NCBI RefSeq assembly: GCF_000153825.1
Contig: NZ_DS022299.1
Location: 768,769-832,768, forward strand
Reading direction: 5' to 3'
Source: Synechococcus sp. RS9916
Lineage (GTDB): Bacteria; Cyanobacteriota; Cyanobacteriia; PCC-6307; Cyanobiaceae
DNA length: 64,000 nt
A program made the translations under genes and the position numbers. Positions within the stretch are counted from its first letter, which is position 1. The number at the start of each line of letters is the position of its first letter. The notes below the pieces were generated by a model. That model worked only from the letters and a program-made list of their open reading frames with translations. It was not told where the DNA came from and did not search any database. Shown piece after piece: positions 34,685-42,136 of the stretch.

Positions 34685-37060
34685 ATGGGTGGCGTTAGGG
34701 TGCAAATACGATCGATACCGAGTCCCTACGTGACGCTGACACCAAGCCGTGTGACGGACGCCCAAACGCTTCCTCTCACCAACGGTGACTTCCCGGCCAC
34801 GGCACCCGCAGCCAACCCCGTTTTTTATCGGACCTACAGCCGTAAAACGAGCACAGGGCGTGAGAGCTGGGCAGAGGTCGGAACCCGCAACCTCGAGGGT
34901 CTTCGTCGCCTCGGCAAGCTCTCCGATGCCGATGTTGCGTTGATGCAACGCATGCAAGCCGAGAAAAAGGCCCTGCCGTCTGGCCGGTGGCTCTGGATCG
35001 GCGGCACCCCATGGATTGAGCAGCAGCACAACTTCTCTGGGGCGTACAACTGCACATCCACGAATCTTGTGGATTGGGAAGCCTTCGGTCTGATGATGGA
35101 CCTGGCGATGATGGGTTGTGGGACTGGCGCGATCATCGAACCACGCCTGATCGATCAGCTCCCAGTGGTGCTGAACCCGATTGAGGTGCTCAGCGTTAGT
35201 GACATCGGCGTGACGCCTGCCGGCCAACGTCAAGAGACCACGAGTCACACCATTGAAGGGAATACGGTCTCGATCAAGGTGGGGGACACCCGCCGCGGAT
35301 GGGTTGACAGCTACCAATTGCTGCTTGAACTCTGCAGCGACGAACGCTTCAACGGCGAGACCGTGCAGGTTCGCGTTGATTTGTCTGACGTCCGCCCCGT
35401 CGGTGAAACCCTGAAGGGTTTTGGTGGCATGGCCAACCCGGTCAAGCTGAAAGATCTCTACGCCCGTGTCGCACGACTGCTGGGCAAAGCCATCGGTCGT
35501 CGCCTGACCTCTGTCGAGTGTTGCCTCCTAATCGATGAAGCTGCCGTCACCATCGTGGCGGGGAACATTCGACGCAGTGCAGGCATGCGTCAATTCGCCT
35601 CCGACGATCACGCAGCCGCTTCTGCCAAAGACAACCTCTGGCAACAGGACGAAGACGGCAATTGGCGCATCGATCCCGAGCGGGACGCCTTGCGCATGGC
35701 GAATCACACCAGGGTTTACCACACCCGTCCCAGCAAACAAGTTTTGTTGGATGCGGTCACGAAGCAGTTTCACAGCGGTGAGGGCGCCATTCAGTTCGCA
35801 CCTGAAGCCATTGCCCGTTCCAACGCCGATTTGCTCACCACTCCCGAACTTCGCCAGGAGTTTATTGATCTCTACTGCGATCAAGGACGCGATGAGGCTG
35901 GGCGCTGGTTATCCCTGAACCATGGTCCGATCGAAGCCGACGAACTCGAGCATCGTCTGAGCCGCTATGGCTTGAATCCCTGCGGTGAAATTCTGGGCGC
36001 GGATTTCCACTGCAATCTGGCTGAGGTCCACCTCAACCAAATCGATCCCAGCGACGAGGAAGGGCAACGTGATGCGTTCCGTGCGGGTGCGCTGTCGGTG
36101 GCCTGCCTGCTGAATCACAAGTTTGAAGTCGAGCGCTATCGCCAGAGCCGTGCCTGGGACCCGATCGTGGGCGTGAGCTTCACCGGCTTATTTGACTTCT
36201 TCGTCCATGCGTTTGGTACCCCCTGGCTGACCTGGTGGGAAGCTGGTCGACCCGACACGGAGGAGGGACGCGAATTCAAGCGCCAAGAGGCCGATTACCT
36301 CAAGCGCTGGAAAGCCGTGGTGAACGAAACGGTCTGGGACTACTGCGACCGGCATGGTCTGCGCCGGCCCAATCGCTGCACCACAGTGCAGCCTGCTGGC
36401 ACCAAGAGTCTGCTGACCGGTGCAGCGCCTGGATGGCATCCCCCCAAGGCACAACGTTTCATTCGTCGCATTACCTTCCGGAAAAACGATCCGGTGGCGA
36501 TGGCCTGCATGGACTACGGCTACACCGTTGTGCCTTCTCAGTCGGATAAGGACGATCAAGGACGTCTACTCGATGATCCCTTTGATCCCCGTTGCACCGA
36601 GTGGCTGGTGGAAATTCCCACAGAAGTGAGCTGGGCCAACCTGCCAGGCGCTGACGCTGTAGACATCAATGCCTTCTCTGCGATGGCGCAGTTCGACTTC
36701 TATATGCAGGTGCAGACCCACTACACCGCGCATAACACCTCTGCAACGATCGAGTTCCGTGAGAACGAGATTGAGCCGCTGACTGAAGCACTGCATCAGA
36801 CCATCGAGAACGGAGACGGCTACATCTCCGCAGCCCTCCTGGCCCGTTTTGATGCAAACGCCACCTTCCCGAGGCTTCCGTTTGAACCGATCGATGCGGA
36901 AACCTATGAGCGGATGCAGGCAGACGTAGTCGCACGCCGTGTGAACACCAACTTCTTCGATGCCCTACAGCGCTATGACGGAGGCGAACTGACCGAAGCA
37001 GGGCCTGCCGGATGCGATTCCGACAAATGCCTTCTTCCTCTGGCCAAACCAGAGAATTAA
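34685..37060 (+). CDS. nrdJ: Class II (B12-dependent) ribonucleotide reductase
   Basis: 791 residues from ATG 34685; GTG 34730 (VTLTPSRV) is another possible start, and neither has a clear ribosome binding site. It reduces ribonucleoside triphosphates using adenosylcobalamin. Visible are the N-terminal active-site Cys in GAYNCTSTNL, the NPCGEI motif (N431-E435) with the thiyl-radical Cys, and the PAGTKSLLTGAAPGWHPP phosphate-binding loop. The C-terminal shuttle pair is CDSDKC. It resembles the monomeric type of marine picocyanobacteria. No cobalamin riboswitch was recognised upstream. Confidence 0.93.
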   Translation: MGGVRVQIRSIPSPYVTLTPSRVTDAQTLPLTNGDFPATAPAANPVFYRTYSRKTSTGRESWAEVGTRNLEGLRRLGKLSDADVALMQRMQAEKKALPSGRWLWIGGTPWIEQQHNFSGAYNCTSTNLVDWEAFGLMMDLAMMGCGTGAIIEPRLIDQLPVVLNPIEVLSVSDIGVTPAGQRQETTSHTIEGNTVSIKVGDTRRGWVDSYQLLLELCSDERFNGETVQVRVDLSDVRPVGETLKGFGGMANPVKLKDLYARVARLLGKAIGRRLTSVECCLLIDEAAVTIVAGNIRRSAGMRQFASDDHAAASAKDNLWQQDEDGNWRIDPERDALRMANHTRVYHTRPSKQVLLDAVTKQFHSGEGAIQFAPEAIARSNADLLTTPELRQEFIDLYCDQGRDEAGRWLSLNHGPIEADELEHRLSRYGLNPCGEILGADFHCNLAEVHLNQIDPSDEEGQRDAFRAGALSVACLLNHKFEVERYRQSRAWDPIVGVSFTGLFDFFVHAFGTPWLTWWEAGRPDTEEGREFKRQEADYLKRWKAVVNETVWDYCDRHGLRRPNRCTTVQPAGTKSLLTGAAPGWHPPKAQRFIRRITFRKNDPVAMACMDYGYTVVPSQSDKDDQGRLLDDPFDPRCTEWLVEIPTEVSWANLPGADAVDINAFSAMAQFDFYMQVQTHYTAHNTSATIEFRENEIEPLTEALHQTIENGDGYISAALLARFDANATFPRLPFEPIDAETYERMQADVVARRVNTNFFDALQRYDGGELTEAGPAGCDSDKCLLPLAKPEN

Positions 37061-37112
37061 GCGGGGTCACCCTTTAAAATGGGGATGATCCATTGATTGG
37101 GTCAGCCCGCCT

Positions 37113-37197
37113 GGAGAGGTGGTCGAGTGGTTGATGGCTCTGGTCTTGAAAACCAGCGAGGTGCGAGCCTCCGTGGGTTCGAATCCCACCCTCTCCG
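37113..37197 (+). tRNA. trnS-UGA: tRNA-Ser (anticodon UGA)
   Basis: 85 nt. Acceptor stem GGAGAGG/CCTCTCC, anticodon stem CTGGT/ACCAG with loop CTTGAAA (anticodon TGA at 37147-37149), a long variable arm, and T-loop GGGTTCGAATCCC. No encoded CCA. It decodes UCA and related Ser codons. The integrase gene immediately downstream makes its 3' end the likely integration target. Confidence 0.97.
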
Positions 37198-37204
37198 TTT
37201 ACGA

Positions 37205-37230
37205 AAACCCAGTCACTGACTGGGTTTTTT
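37205..37230 (+). terminator. Rho-independent terminator after tRNA-Ser
   Basis: Stem AAACCCAGTC/GACTGGGTTT with loop ACT and a T-run, 8 bases after the tRNA. Confidence 0.9.
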
Positions 37231-37333
37231 AGTGTCTGGGCGCTGTTTTGGGCGCTTTTTCTAGGGGCCGCTTGGCGGGCCAGGAATGGCTAAAAGGTGG
37301 CAAACCTCGCCATAAAGTGGCAAAAAACTGGCA

Positions 37334-38437
37334 ATGCCAGATATGGATCTCAGCCCGCTGAACGCCAGCCTCAAGTCCCGTGCCATCCGTGGCACCGTCG
37401 TCGCGGTGAGCGGCTCGCTGTACTGGCGGGTTGCTGTGACCGATGCGCAGGGCAAGAGAGGCACCAAGCGGATTCGGCTGGCTCTGAAGGCTCAGCCCAC
37501 CACGTTGCTCAAAGCAGAAAACCGCGTTGTCGAGCTTGCCGGTCTGATTGAGGATTTAGGGCATCTTCCAAGTGAGCTGCCTTGGGATGCACCAGTCCCT
37601 GCAATTAAGACTGCAGCTAATTCAGTCCTCACCGTGGCCGAGGCGGTTGAGCGACTTGAGAAAGACTTCTGGCAGAGCAAGATGCGCACCAGTGCAGCCG
37701 AGAGGACGTGGGCTCGGATCACAGCCGAAACAGACCGTTTGCCACAGCAGGCCACGCTGACGATGGATCTGTTGGTTGGTGTTGGTGAGCAGCAGGTGCC
37801 TGGCTCACGAACCCGCGTTGAGTTCCTGAAGGTCTCGAAGAGGCTGGCCAAGCTCGTCGGAGTCGAAGGCACCGATCGGCTCGACGCCTTGCGGACGCCA
37901 TATGAACCGGAGGCCAGGGACATCCCTTCAGATGCTGAGGTGGCATGGCTGCTTGAAACGGTGATGGCCGACCCCACCTGGGGGTGGTGTTCTTGGGCAT
38001 TGGCTACCTACGGTTGCCGACCGGCTGAAGTCTTCTCGCTGCGCCCAGCCGATGACGGTACCGCCCAGGTGCTGACGATTAAGCGCAAGGGCAAGCTACC
38101 CACCTGGCGCACAGCCTTGGCGTTACCTGTTGCGGGCGAAGGTCCAGGGCAGAGGTCGGTGCCATGGGATGTGGCTGCTCCGGCTAAATACGATTCAGCG
38201 CAAGCAAAGCTGCAGTGCGATCGGTGGCAGGGCTGGCTTAAACGCCGTGTTGCTGGTGCCCAGCTCTATGACTTGCGCCATGCCTGGGCCATTCGCAGCA
38301 TCAGCAAGTTGCCCTCAACTTCGATCGCCGCGAAATGCATGGGCCACGACATTGCCGTGCATCACCGGACGTATCACCGCTGGTTGGATCAGTCAGATAT
38401 TGCTGCCATAGCCCGCCAACTTCAGACAAAAAACTGA
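37334..38437 (+). CDS. int: Tyrosine recombinase/integrase
   Basis: 367 residues. The C-terminal catalytic domain (from about 195) has the Arg of ATYGCRPAEVFSL, the Lys in LTIKRKGK, the box LYDLRHAWAIR (Tyr replaces the first His of HxxR), MGHDIAVHHRTYHRW with the second His, and the nucleophilic Tyr in RTYHRW. The N-terminal half is the arm-binding/core-binding region. It would integrate an island at the adjacent tRNA-Ser. Several GTGGCAAA-like direct repeats just upstream (37303-37330) may be arm sites. The gene appears intact. Confidence 0.88.
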   Translation: MPDMDLSPLNASLKSRAIRGTVVAVSGSLYWRVAVTDAQGKRGTKRIRLALKAQPTTLLKAENRVVELAGLIEDLGHLPSELPWDAPVPAIKTAANSVLTVAEAVERLEKDFWQSKMRTSAAERTWARITAETDRLPQQATLTMDLLVGVGEQQVPGSRTRVEFLKVSKRLAKLVGVEGTDRLDALRTPYEPEARDIPSDAEVAWLLETVMADPTWGWCSWALATYGCRPAEVFSLRPADDGTAQVLTIKRKGKLPTWRTALALPVAGEGPGQRSVPWDVAAPAKYDSAQAKLQCDRWQGWLKRRVAGAQLYDLRHAWAIRSISKLPSTSIAAKCMGHDIAVHHRTYHRWLDQSDIAAIARQLQTKN

Positions 38438-38512
38438 GTCTTGCGGGGGCCTGAATAACGCTTGCCCGCAACCCTCGCCAGGATGAAACTGGAGACCTGA
38501 AGCATCCCCCCG

Positions 38513-38740
38513 ATGCCCGATTTCTCACCACTGATGGATGGAATAGACGCGGTGGTGGCAGAGATCGACGTGCATTGCGACTGCTTGGCTCAAGACCTGC
38601 TGCCTGATGACCGGGAGCACATTGAGCGGAACCTTGCTGGCGGCTGCGCCAGGGGGCTGATGCTGATCGCCTTGCACCAGCAGCTGCTCAACATCCAGCT
38701 CGATCGGATGGTGCTTGATCAGCTGGTTGAGGCCGACTGA
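38513..38740 (+). CDS. Small hypothetical protein, 75 aa (island)
   Basis: Acidic and helical: MPDFSPLMDGIDAVVAEIDV, then CDCLAQDLLPDDREHIERNL. No domain recognised. The TGA stop overlaps the next ATG by one base (TGATG), so the two genes form a translationally coupled pair behind the integrase. Possibly an island-maintenance or phage-derived pair; inference only. Confidence 0.6.
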   Translation: MPDFSPLMDGIDAVVAEIDVHCDCLAQDLLPDDREHIERNLAGGCARGLMLIALHQQLLNIQLDRMVLDQLVEAD

Positions 38741-38898
38741 TGCCCAGGGCGCTTACCTACACCGAAATGATGAACGGCGGCCGCCAGCAGATGGATGAAG
38801 ACGAGCACGCCCGCGAGCAGGAGCTGCAGCAGCGGGTTGATGCCCTGGAGAAGAACGTTGATCAGCTGGAGCAATGCCTTGTTAAGCCGTTGCCTTAA
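38740..38898 (+). CDS. Small coiled-coil protein, 52 aa (island)
   Basis: Encodes MPRALTYTEMMNGGRQQMDE then a heptad-rich helix EHAREQELQQRVDALEKNVDQLEQCLVKPLP. The helix is a good candidate for dimerisation. It begins on the overlapping ATG of TGATG with the 75-residue gene, which supports the start. The pair may be interacting partners. Confidence 0.6.
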   Translation: MPRALTYTEMMNGGRQQMDEDEHAREQELQQRVDALEKNVDQLEQCLVKPLP

Positions 38899-38974
38899 CA
38901 ACAAAAGTCATGACCATTACTGCAATCGCGACAGTGCCACCGAAGTAGGCAACGTTCGTGTGGAGTCCTTTCAT
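38882..38974 (-). CDS. Very small membrane peptide, 30 aa
   Basis: The frame reads MKGLHTNVAYFGGTVAIAVM then VMTFVVKATA: a single transmembrane segment with polar ends. Its 3' end overlaps the coiled-coil gene by 17 bases. AGG lies 5 bases before the ATG, a weak binding site. It resembles the small one-helix proteins common in cyanobacteria, but I do not recognise it as a photosystem subunit. Confidence 0.4.
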   Translation of the reverse strand: MKGLHTNVAYFGGTVAIAVMVMTFVVKATA

Positions 38975-39669
38975 GCAGCCTCTGCGAGTCGTATGAGTCT
39001 GCTGTTTTTTCTCTGGTCGATGGCTAAGGCTTAATGCCTAAATCTCCGCCAAAGAGGAAGGCCGCCCCTCCCGGTGGAGAGACGGCCTAGCTCGCTCGCT
39101 TGTGCATGGATCAACCCATCACGTCAGAAGAGAGAGATGTTGGAAGCTTCTGGCTAGAGGCGCCCTGGGGCCATTTGCTCTAAGGATTGGGTCGTTTTCT
39201 CCGAGGGCACCTAGGGCGGTGCAAGTGGAGCGTCGATTGGCGTGGCGGACCATTGCGTGCCTACCAAAGGACCAACCCAGGTCATTTTTGAGACTGTTGG
39301 AGCAGGGGCCAGAAAGTCAGTCTGCTTCTGGGGTTTGCTCCGGTGGAGTGTCGGCCGTCATTGGCTCCTCCGATCTCGATGGCCACACTTTGTCTCTGCA
39401 GCAGTCCATCTGGCATCGGTCGAATCGCGCATTGCCTCACAGGGCAAAACATTCCAAATTCAGACCGGCGTGCCTGAGGTCAGCGACAGCCTGATCCACC
39501 CTCCGCAAGCCCGAAAACCGGAGGAGGATCATTGGCTCGCCGGATCCGGCAGGGCACTGCCCCTAGGGAACGTTCCAGGCGTCGGTGATTGAGTCGATTG
39601 CCCTGGCTGCTGCCAATACGGGCGCAACCAGGCAAAACCCGGCATCATGCGCGCACTAACGCCTGATCC
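38975..39669. other. Intergenic stretch without a supported gene
   Basis: Two overlapping plus-strand frames (39102-39494 and 39242-39592) have no ribosome binding site, no domain and a skewed composition, so I do not call them. An inverted repeat GGCCG...CGGCC lies at about 39060-39088 and may be a degenerate terminator. Otherwise nothing. Confidence 0.5.
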
Positions 39670-40800
39670 ATGCAGCGTTCCCTGCGCCTGTCGTTATCGC
39701 TGAGCGGCGTTGCTGCACTGGCACTCTCCAACACCCTTCTCTTCCCTGCTGCTGCTCAAGATGCAGACACCGCTGAGGATCTTGGCGGTGTGATGAGCAT
39801 CAGGCTCAAGGATGTGGTCAAGCCACGTATTGGCTTCCAAGGCGCACTGCAGGGTGCTGGTACTCCCAACCAAGCAGGCATCGGCGGGTTCCTGCCGCTG
39901 TCTGTTAGCGAGAACAGCGTTTGGTTCCTTGATGCCCTCGCAAACGTCAACTTCGCTGATCGTGATGGCTATAGCAGCATTATCAACACCGATGTTGCTG
40001 GCACCACCATCTCAACCTCATCACGGCTTGGTTACCGCTGGCTGAATGGAGAACGCAGCTGGATGTATGGGCTGAATGCTGGTTATGACAGCCGGCCCCT
40101 GACTTCAGGTGATGCAGATACAGGAGTGAACGTCAGCAATAAAAGAACCGCTTTCTTCCAGCAGCTTGCTTTCAATGCAGAAGCAGTTTCCAATAGCTGG
40201 ACATTGAACGGTTATGGACTGATCCCTGTCGGTGATGTGGAACAGAAGCTCAATAGCGTTTACCAGGGCGGTGCATTGAACACCTACGGGCTTGATGCTG
40301 GTTATTTTATTACTCCAGTCTTGAAAGCATCAGCTGGTTATTACTACCAACACCGTGATCAAGAAGAAGTTGATGGATCTGGCGTGCGTGGACGCTTGGC
40401 TTATGAAATGACCAGTGGAGTCACAGCAGGGGTAAACATCTCCTATGACGAAGCATTCGATACGCGGGTTTCTGCAGACCTTAAAGTTCGCATTGGTGGT
40501 GCAAGTACAACAGCGCAGCGCAAAGCGGTTCAACAACTGCCTGTAATCAAAGCCTTAACATCAACACCAAGCAACAGAGATGTTAGGGTGCACGACCAAT
40601 GTTACTGCACAGAGGGTTGCGGTACAGATCGGTACACTATGTACTGTCCATATACAGGAAAGTCGCTACAGAGATATAGAGAGGAGGAAGCAGCAGCACA
40701 TGAGTCCCAAATGCGCGCTATGGAGTCCCAAGAGCGCGCTGAAGAACGCAAAGAAGACCCAAATGACCCTTTAGCAAAATTGGGATTTCCGCGATTTTAA
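39670..40800 (+). CDS. Inverse-autotransporter/intimin-type beta-barrel outer-membrane protein
   Basis: 376 residues with a signal peptide ending LLFPAAAQ. Residues about 40-280 alternate as beta strands and include the signature region WFLDALANVNFADRDG and SSRLGYRWLNGERSWMYGLNAGYDSRP, typical of the inverse autotransporter barrel. No Ig-like passenger repeats follow. Instead there is a Cys-rich patch (CYCTEGCGTDRYTMYC) and a Glu/Arg tail, so the usual adhesin passenger is absent or replaced. An outer-membrane location is likely; function unknown. Confidence 0.75.
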   Translation: MQRSLRLSLSLSGVAALALSNTLLFPAAAQDADTAEDLGGVMSIRLKDVVKPRIGFQGALQGAGTPNQAGIGGFLPLSVSENSVWFLDALANVNFADRDGYSSIINTDVAGTTISTSSRLGYRWLNGERSWMYGLNAGYDSRPLTSGDADTGVNVSNKRTAFFQQLAFNAEAVSNSWTLNGYGLIPVGDVEQKLNSVYQGGALNTYGLDAGYFITPVLKASAGYYYQHRDQEEVDGSGVRGRLAYEMTSGVTAGVNISYDEAFDTRVSADLKVRIGGASTTAQRKAVQQLPVIKALTSTPSNRDVRVHDQCYCTEGCGTDRYTMYCPYTGKSLQRYREEEAAAHESQMRAMESQERAEERKEDPNDPLAKLGFPRF

Positions 40801-40830
40801 TTAGACAAAATGCTATTGACCTTAACCTCC

Positions 40831-40858
40831 AAAGCCCCTGCGGTTACAGGGGCTTTTT
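40831..40858 (+). terminator. Rho-independent terminator of the beta-barrel gene
   Basis: Stem AAAGCCCCTG/CAGGGGCTTT with a 6-nt loop and T-run. Similar GGGGCTTTTTATTTCTTC 3' ends follow two peptide genes (42000, 42441). Confidence 0.9.
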
Positions 40859-40887
40859 ATTTCTTCAGACACACCCGTAAGCCAGCA

Positions 40888-40969
40888 AATCAGCCTCCAA
40901 TACCTGGCACCATCGCCAGCATTATGTGGGCTTTTTTATTAGATAGTTGGCTCGGTGGTGCAACTGCAG
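40888..40969 (+). repeat. 82-bp direct repeat, copy 1
   Basis: Shared with 42479-42560 (same length, mostly identical): both begin AATCAGCCTCCAATACCTGG and include GCTTTTTTATTAGATAGT. A shorter diverged piece lies at 42039. The copies bracket the peptide cluster, suggesting segmental duplication. Confidence 0.8.
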
Positions 40970-40978
40970 CCGAAGCCC

Positions 40979-41066
40979 TGTGACCAAGATCACAGCGACT
41001 GTTGACCCAGATCAATGAAGCGGGTGGCGATCACGGCGATGGTGTGTGAGTCGGAGGGAGACCTCC
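40979..41066 (+). promoter_or_regulatory. Module B upstream of the 41091 peptide
   Basis: A perfect CRP-like palindrome TGTGACCAAGATCACA lies at 40979-40994, centred 104.5 bases from ATG 41091. The hairpin GGAGG-GAGA-CCTCC at 41053-41066 has its centre 73 bp from the site centre and ends 24 nt before the ATG. The DNA just upstream of the hairpin (GATCACGGCGATGGTGTGTG) is identical to the copy upstream of the 9029 gene. Confidence 0.7.
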
Positions 41067-41090
41067 ACCACACCTCACCTACAAAGAACA

Positions 41091-41276
41091 ATGACCAACA
41101 CTGAACTCACCCTCGATCAACTGCAAGCCATCAGCGGTGGTGCTGCTTTTATGAAAATTGGAGGCATCAGGGGTGAATATCGCCAGGTGCGTCGATCCAA
41201 CTTTGCAGGTCGTGGCTGCACCTCCCCGAAGAACAACGTCGGCGGCAGCGCTGGTCCTGGTGGTGACGACATCTGA
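41091..41276 (+). CDS. Double-glycine leader peptide (RiPP-type precursor, CCRG-2-like)
   Basis: 61 residues. Leader MTNTELTLDQLQAISGG is nearly the same as the leader at 6733. The core is basic, Gly-rich and has one Cys (FAGRGCTSPKNN) with a GGSAGPGGDDI end. The shared GEYRQVRR stretch links it to the 6733 core. One Cys cannot make two bridges, so it is likely an unmodified or differently modified exported peptide. The ATG at 41091 is favoured because it starts the leader; an upstream in-frame start at 41046 lies in the hairpin module. Confidence 0.8.
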   Translation: MTNTELTLDQLQAISGGAAFMKIGGIRGEYRQVRRSNFAGRGCTSPKNNVGGSAGPGGDDI

Positions 41277-41302
41277 TCAGCTGCTGACAACACGATCACC
41301 AG

Positions 41303-41325
41303 CCCCGCCACGAGCGGGGTTTTTT
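41303..41325 (+). terminator. Rho-independent terminator of the 41091 peptide
   Basis: Stem CCCCGC/GCGGGG with loop CACGA, followed by TTTTTT. The hairpin matches those after 6521 and 43744. Confidence 0.9.
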
Positions 41326-41354
41326 ATTGCCTGCTGCATTGAGCTGCCGACCGT

Positions 41355-41364
41355 TGCTATGACT
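41355..41364 (+). promoter_or_regulatory. Module A: TGCTATGACT before the 41386 peptide
   Basis: The 10-mer ends 22 bases before ATG 41386, and the whole stretch CCGACCGTTGCTATGACT matches the copy at 41651. It begins about 30 bases after the preceding terminator. Confidence 0.6.
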
Positions 41365-41385
41365 GCTGAAGCGACCTAGCCAGCG

Positions 41386-41568
41386 ATGTCCGAAAAAAAC
41401 ACCGACAACAAAGAACTCTCAATGGATGAGTTGAAGGATGTAGCTGGTGGTGGAATGAGTTTAGACAGACTCGGCACTCATAACTTCAAGGGCAAAAAGG
41501 TGACCAAGGAGAACCGTTCTGTAATTGATGGCGACCTCAACGACAGGGCTGATGACATTTGCACATGA
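41386..41568 (+). CDS. Double-glycine leader peptide, 60 aa
   Basis: Leader MSEKNTDNKELSMDELKDVAGGG ends in Gly-Gly-Gly. The 37-residue core is Lys/Asp/Arg-rich with one C-terminal Cys (ADDICT) and no hydrophobic run. The leader has the (S/T)-x-(D/E)-EL-x-(D/G)-V-(A/S)-GG pattern of bacteriocin-type leaders. It does not match the Nif11 leaders but uses their promoter module. The hairpin after it (41586-41611, CTAC/GTAG then GGGGCTTTTT) is a poor terminator. Confidence 0.75.
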   Translation: MSEKNTDNKELSMDELKDVAGGGMSLDRLGTHNFKGKKVTKENRSVIDGDLNDRADDICT

Positions 41569-41616
41569 CCTAATTAGAAGGCAAAACTACCGACTGTAGC
41601 GGGGCTTTTTATTGCC

Positions 41617-41646
41617 AGCTGCCGCCGCTGCCGCTGCCGCTGCCGA
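41617..41646 (+). repeat. GCC/GCT trinucleotide microsatellite
   Basis: A run of GCTGCCGCCGCTGCCGCT units repeated to GCTGCCGAC, in the spacer between two peptide genes. It could slip and alter promoter spacing of the 41683 gene, which lies just downstream. Confidence 0.6.
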
Positions 41647-41650
41647 CCGT

Positions 41651-41660
41651 TGCTATGACT
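41651..41660 (+). promoter_or_regulatory. Module A: TGCTATGACT before the 41683 Nif11 peptide
   Basis: Ends 23 bases before ATG 41683; same flanks (GACCGTTGCTATGACTG) as the copy at 41355. Confidence 0.6.
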
Positions 41661-41682
41661 GTTGGAGCGACCGTTGCCAGCT

Positions 41683-41919
41683 ATGTCAGAAGAACAACTC
41701 AAAGCCTTCCTGGAGAAGGTCAAAGCAGACACCAGCCTTCAGGAGAAGCTGAAAGCTGCTTCGGATGCTGATGCAGTAGTTGCGATTGCAAAGGCTGCAG
41801 GGTTCACGATCACCACAGAAGACCTAAACTCTCATAGACAAAATCTGACTGAGGATGAGCTTGAGGGTGTGGCTGGGGGAGGGTGTGCTGGGACTAATAT
41901 GTGTGTATACACATCATAA
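41683..41919 (+). CDS. Nif11-leader lanthipeptide-type precursor
   Basis: 78 residues. Leader MSEEQLKAFLEKVKADTSLQ continues EKLKAASDAD...LTEDELEGVAGGG. The core after residue 67 is CAGTNMCVYTS: two Cys with Thr and Ser, so one or two lanthionine rings are possible. The leader is nearly identical over its first 29 residues to that of 42137, at DNA level too, while the cores differ completely. That is the pattern of prochlorosin families. Modification depends on an enzyme encoded elsewhere. Confidence 0.82.
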   Translation: MSEEQLKAFLEKVKADTSLQEKLKAASDADAVVAIAKAAGFTITTEDLNSHRQNLTEDELEGVAGGGCAGTNMCVYTS

Positions 41920-41984
41920 TATGTGTGCTGGGGTGACTGGATGTGTGGGCTTGGGTTGCCGAGGTAGCCTACACACTCACAAAA

Positions 41985-42008
41985 CCCCTGCAACCGCAGG
42001 GGCTTTTT
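41985..42008 (+). terminator. Rho-independent terminator of the 41683 peptide
   Basis: Stem CCCCTGC/GCAGGGG with loop AACC and then TTTTT. Confidence 0.9.
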
Positions 42009-42038
42009 ACTTCTTCAACCTCGCCAATAAGCTCATAA

Positions 42039-42060
42039 ATTAGCCTTCAATACCTGACAC
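42039..42060 (+). repeat. Diverged piece of the 82-bp repeat
   Basis: TTAGCCTTCAATACCTGAC here corresponds to TCAGCCTCCAATACCTGGC in the two full copies. It follows the terminator at the same relative place, so each peptide gene once had the same 3' flank. Confidence 0.55.
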
Positions 42061-42106
42061 TTCAAATGACTTAGCCCCACCAAGAGCGGCGTAATTACTG
42101 AACCAG

Positions 42107-42116
42107 TGCTATGACT
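42107..42116 (+). promoter_or_regulatory. Module A: TGCTATGACT before the 42137 Nif11 peptide
   Basis: Ends 21 bases before ATG 42137. The flanks here differ from the other copies, so conservation is limited to the 10-mer itself, which supports function rather than simple duplication. Confidence 0.6.
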
Positions 42117-42136
42117 ACTGTATTAGCACCTGTCCT

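Noticed and set aside
39102..39592. Two overlapping plus-strand frames before the beta-barrel gene
   Set aside because: No ribosome binding site, no domain and no codon pattern; likely chance.
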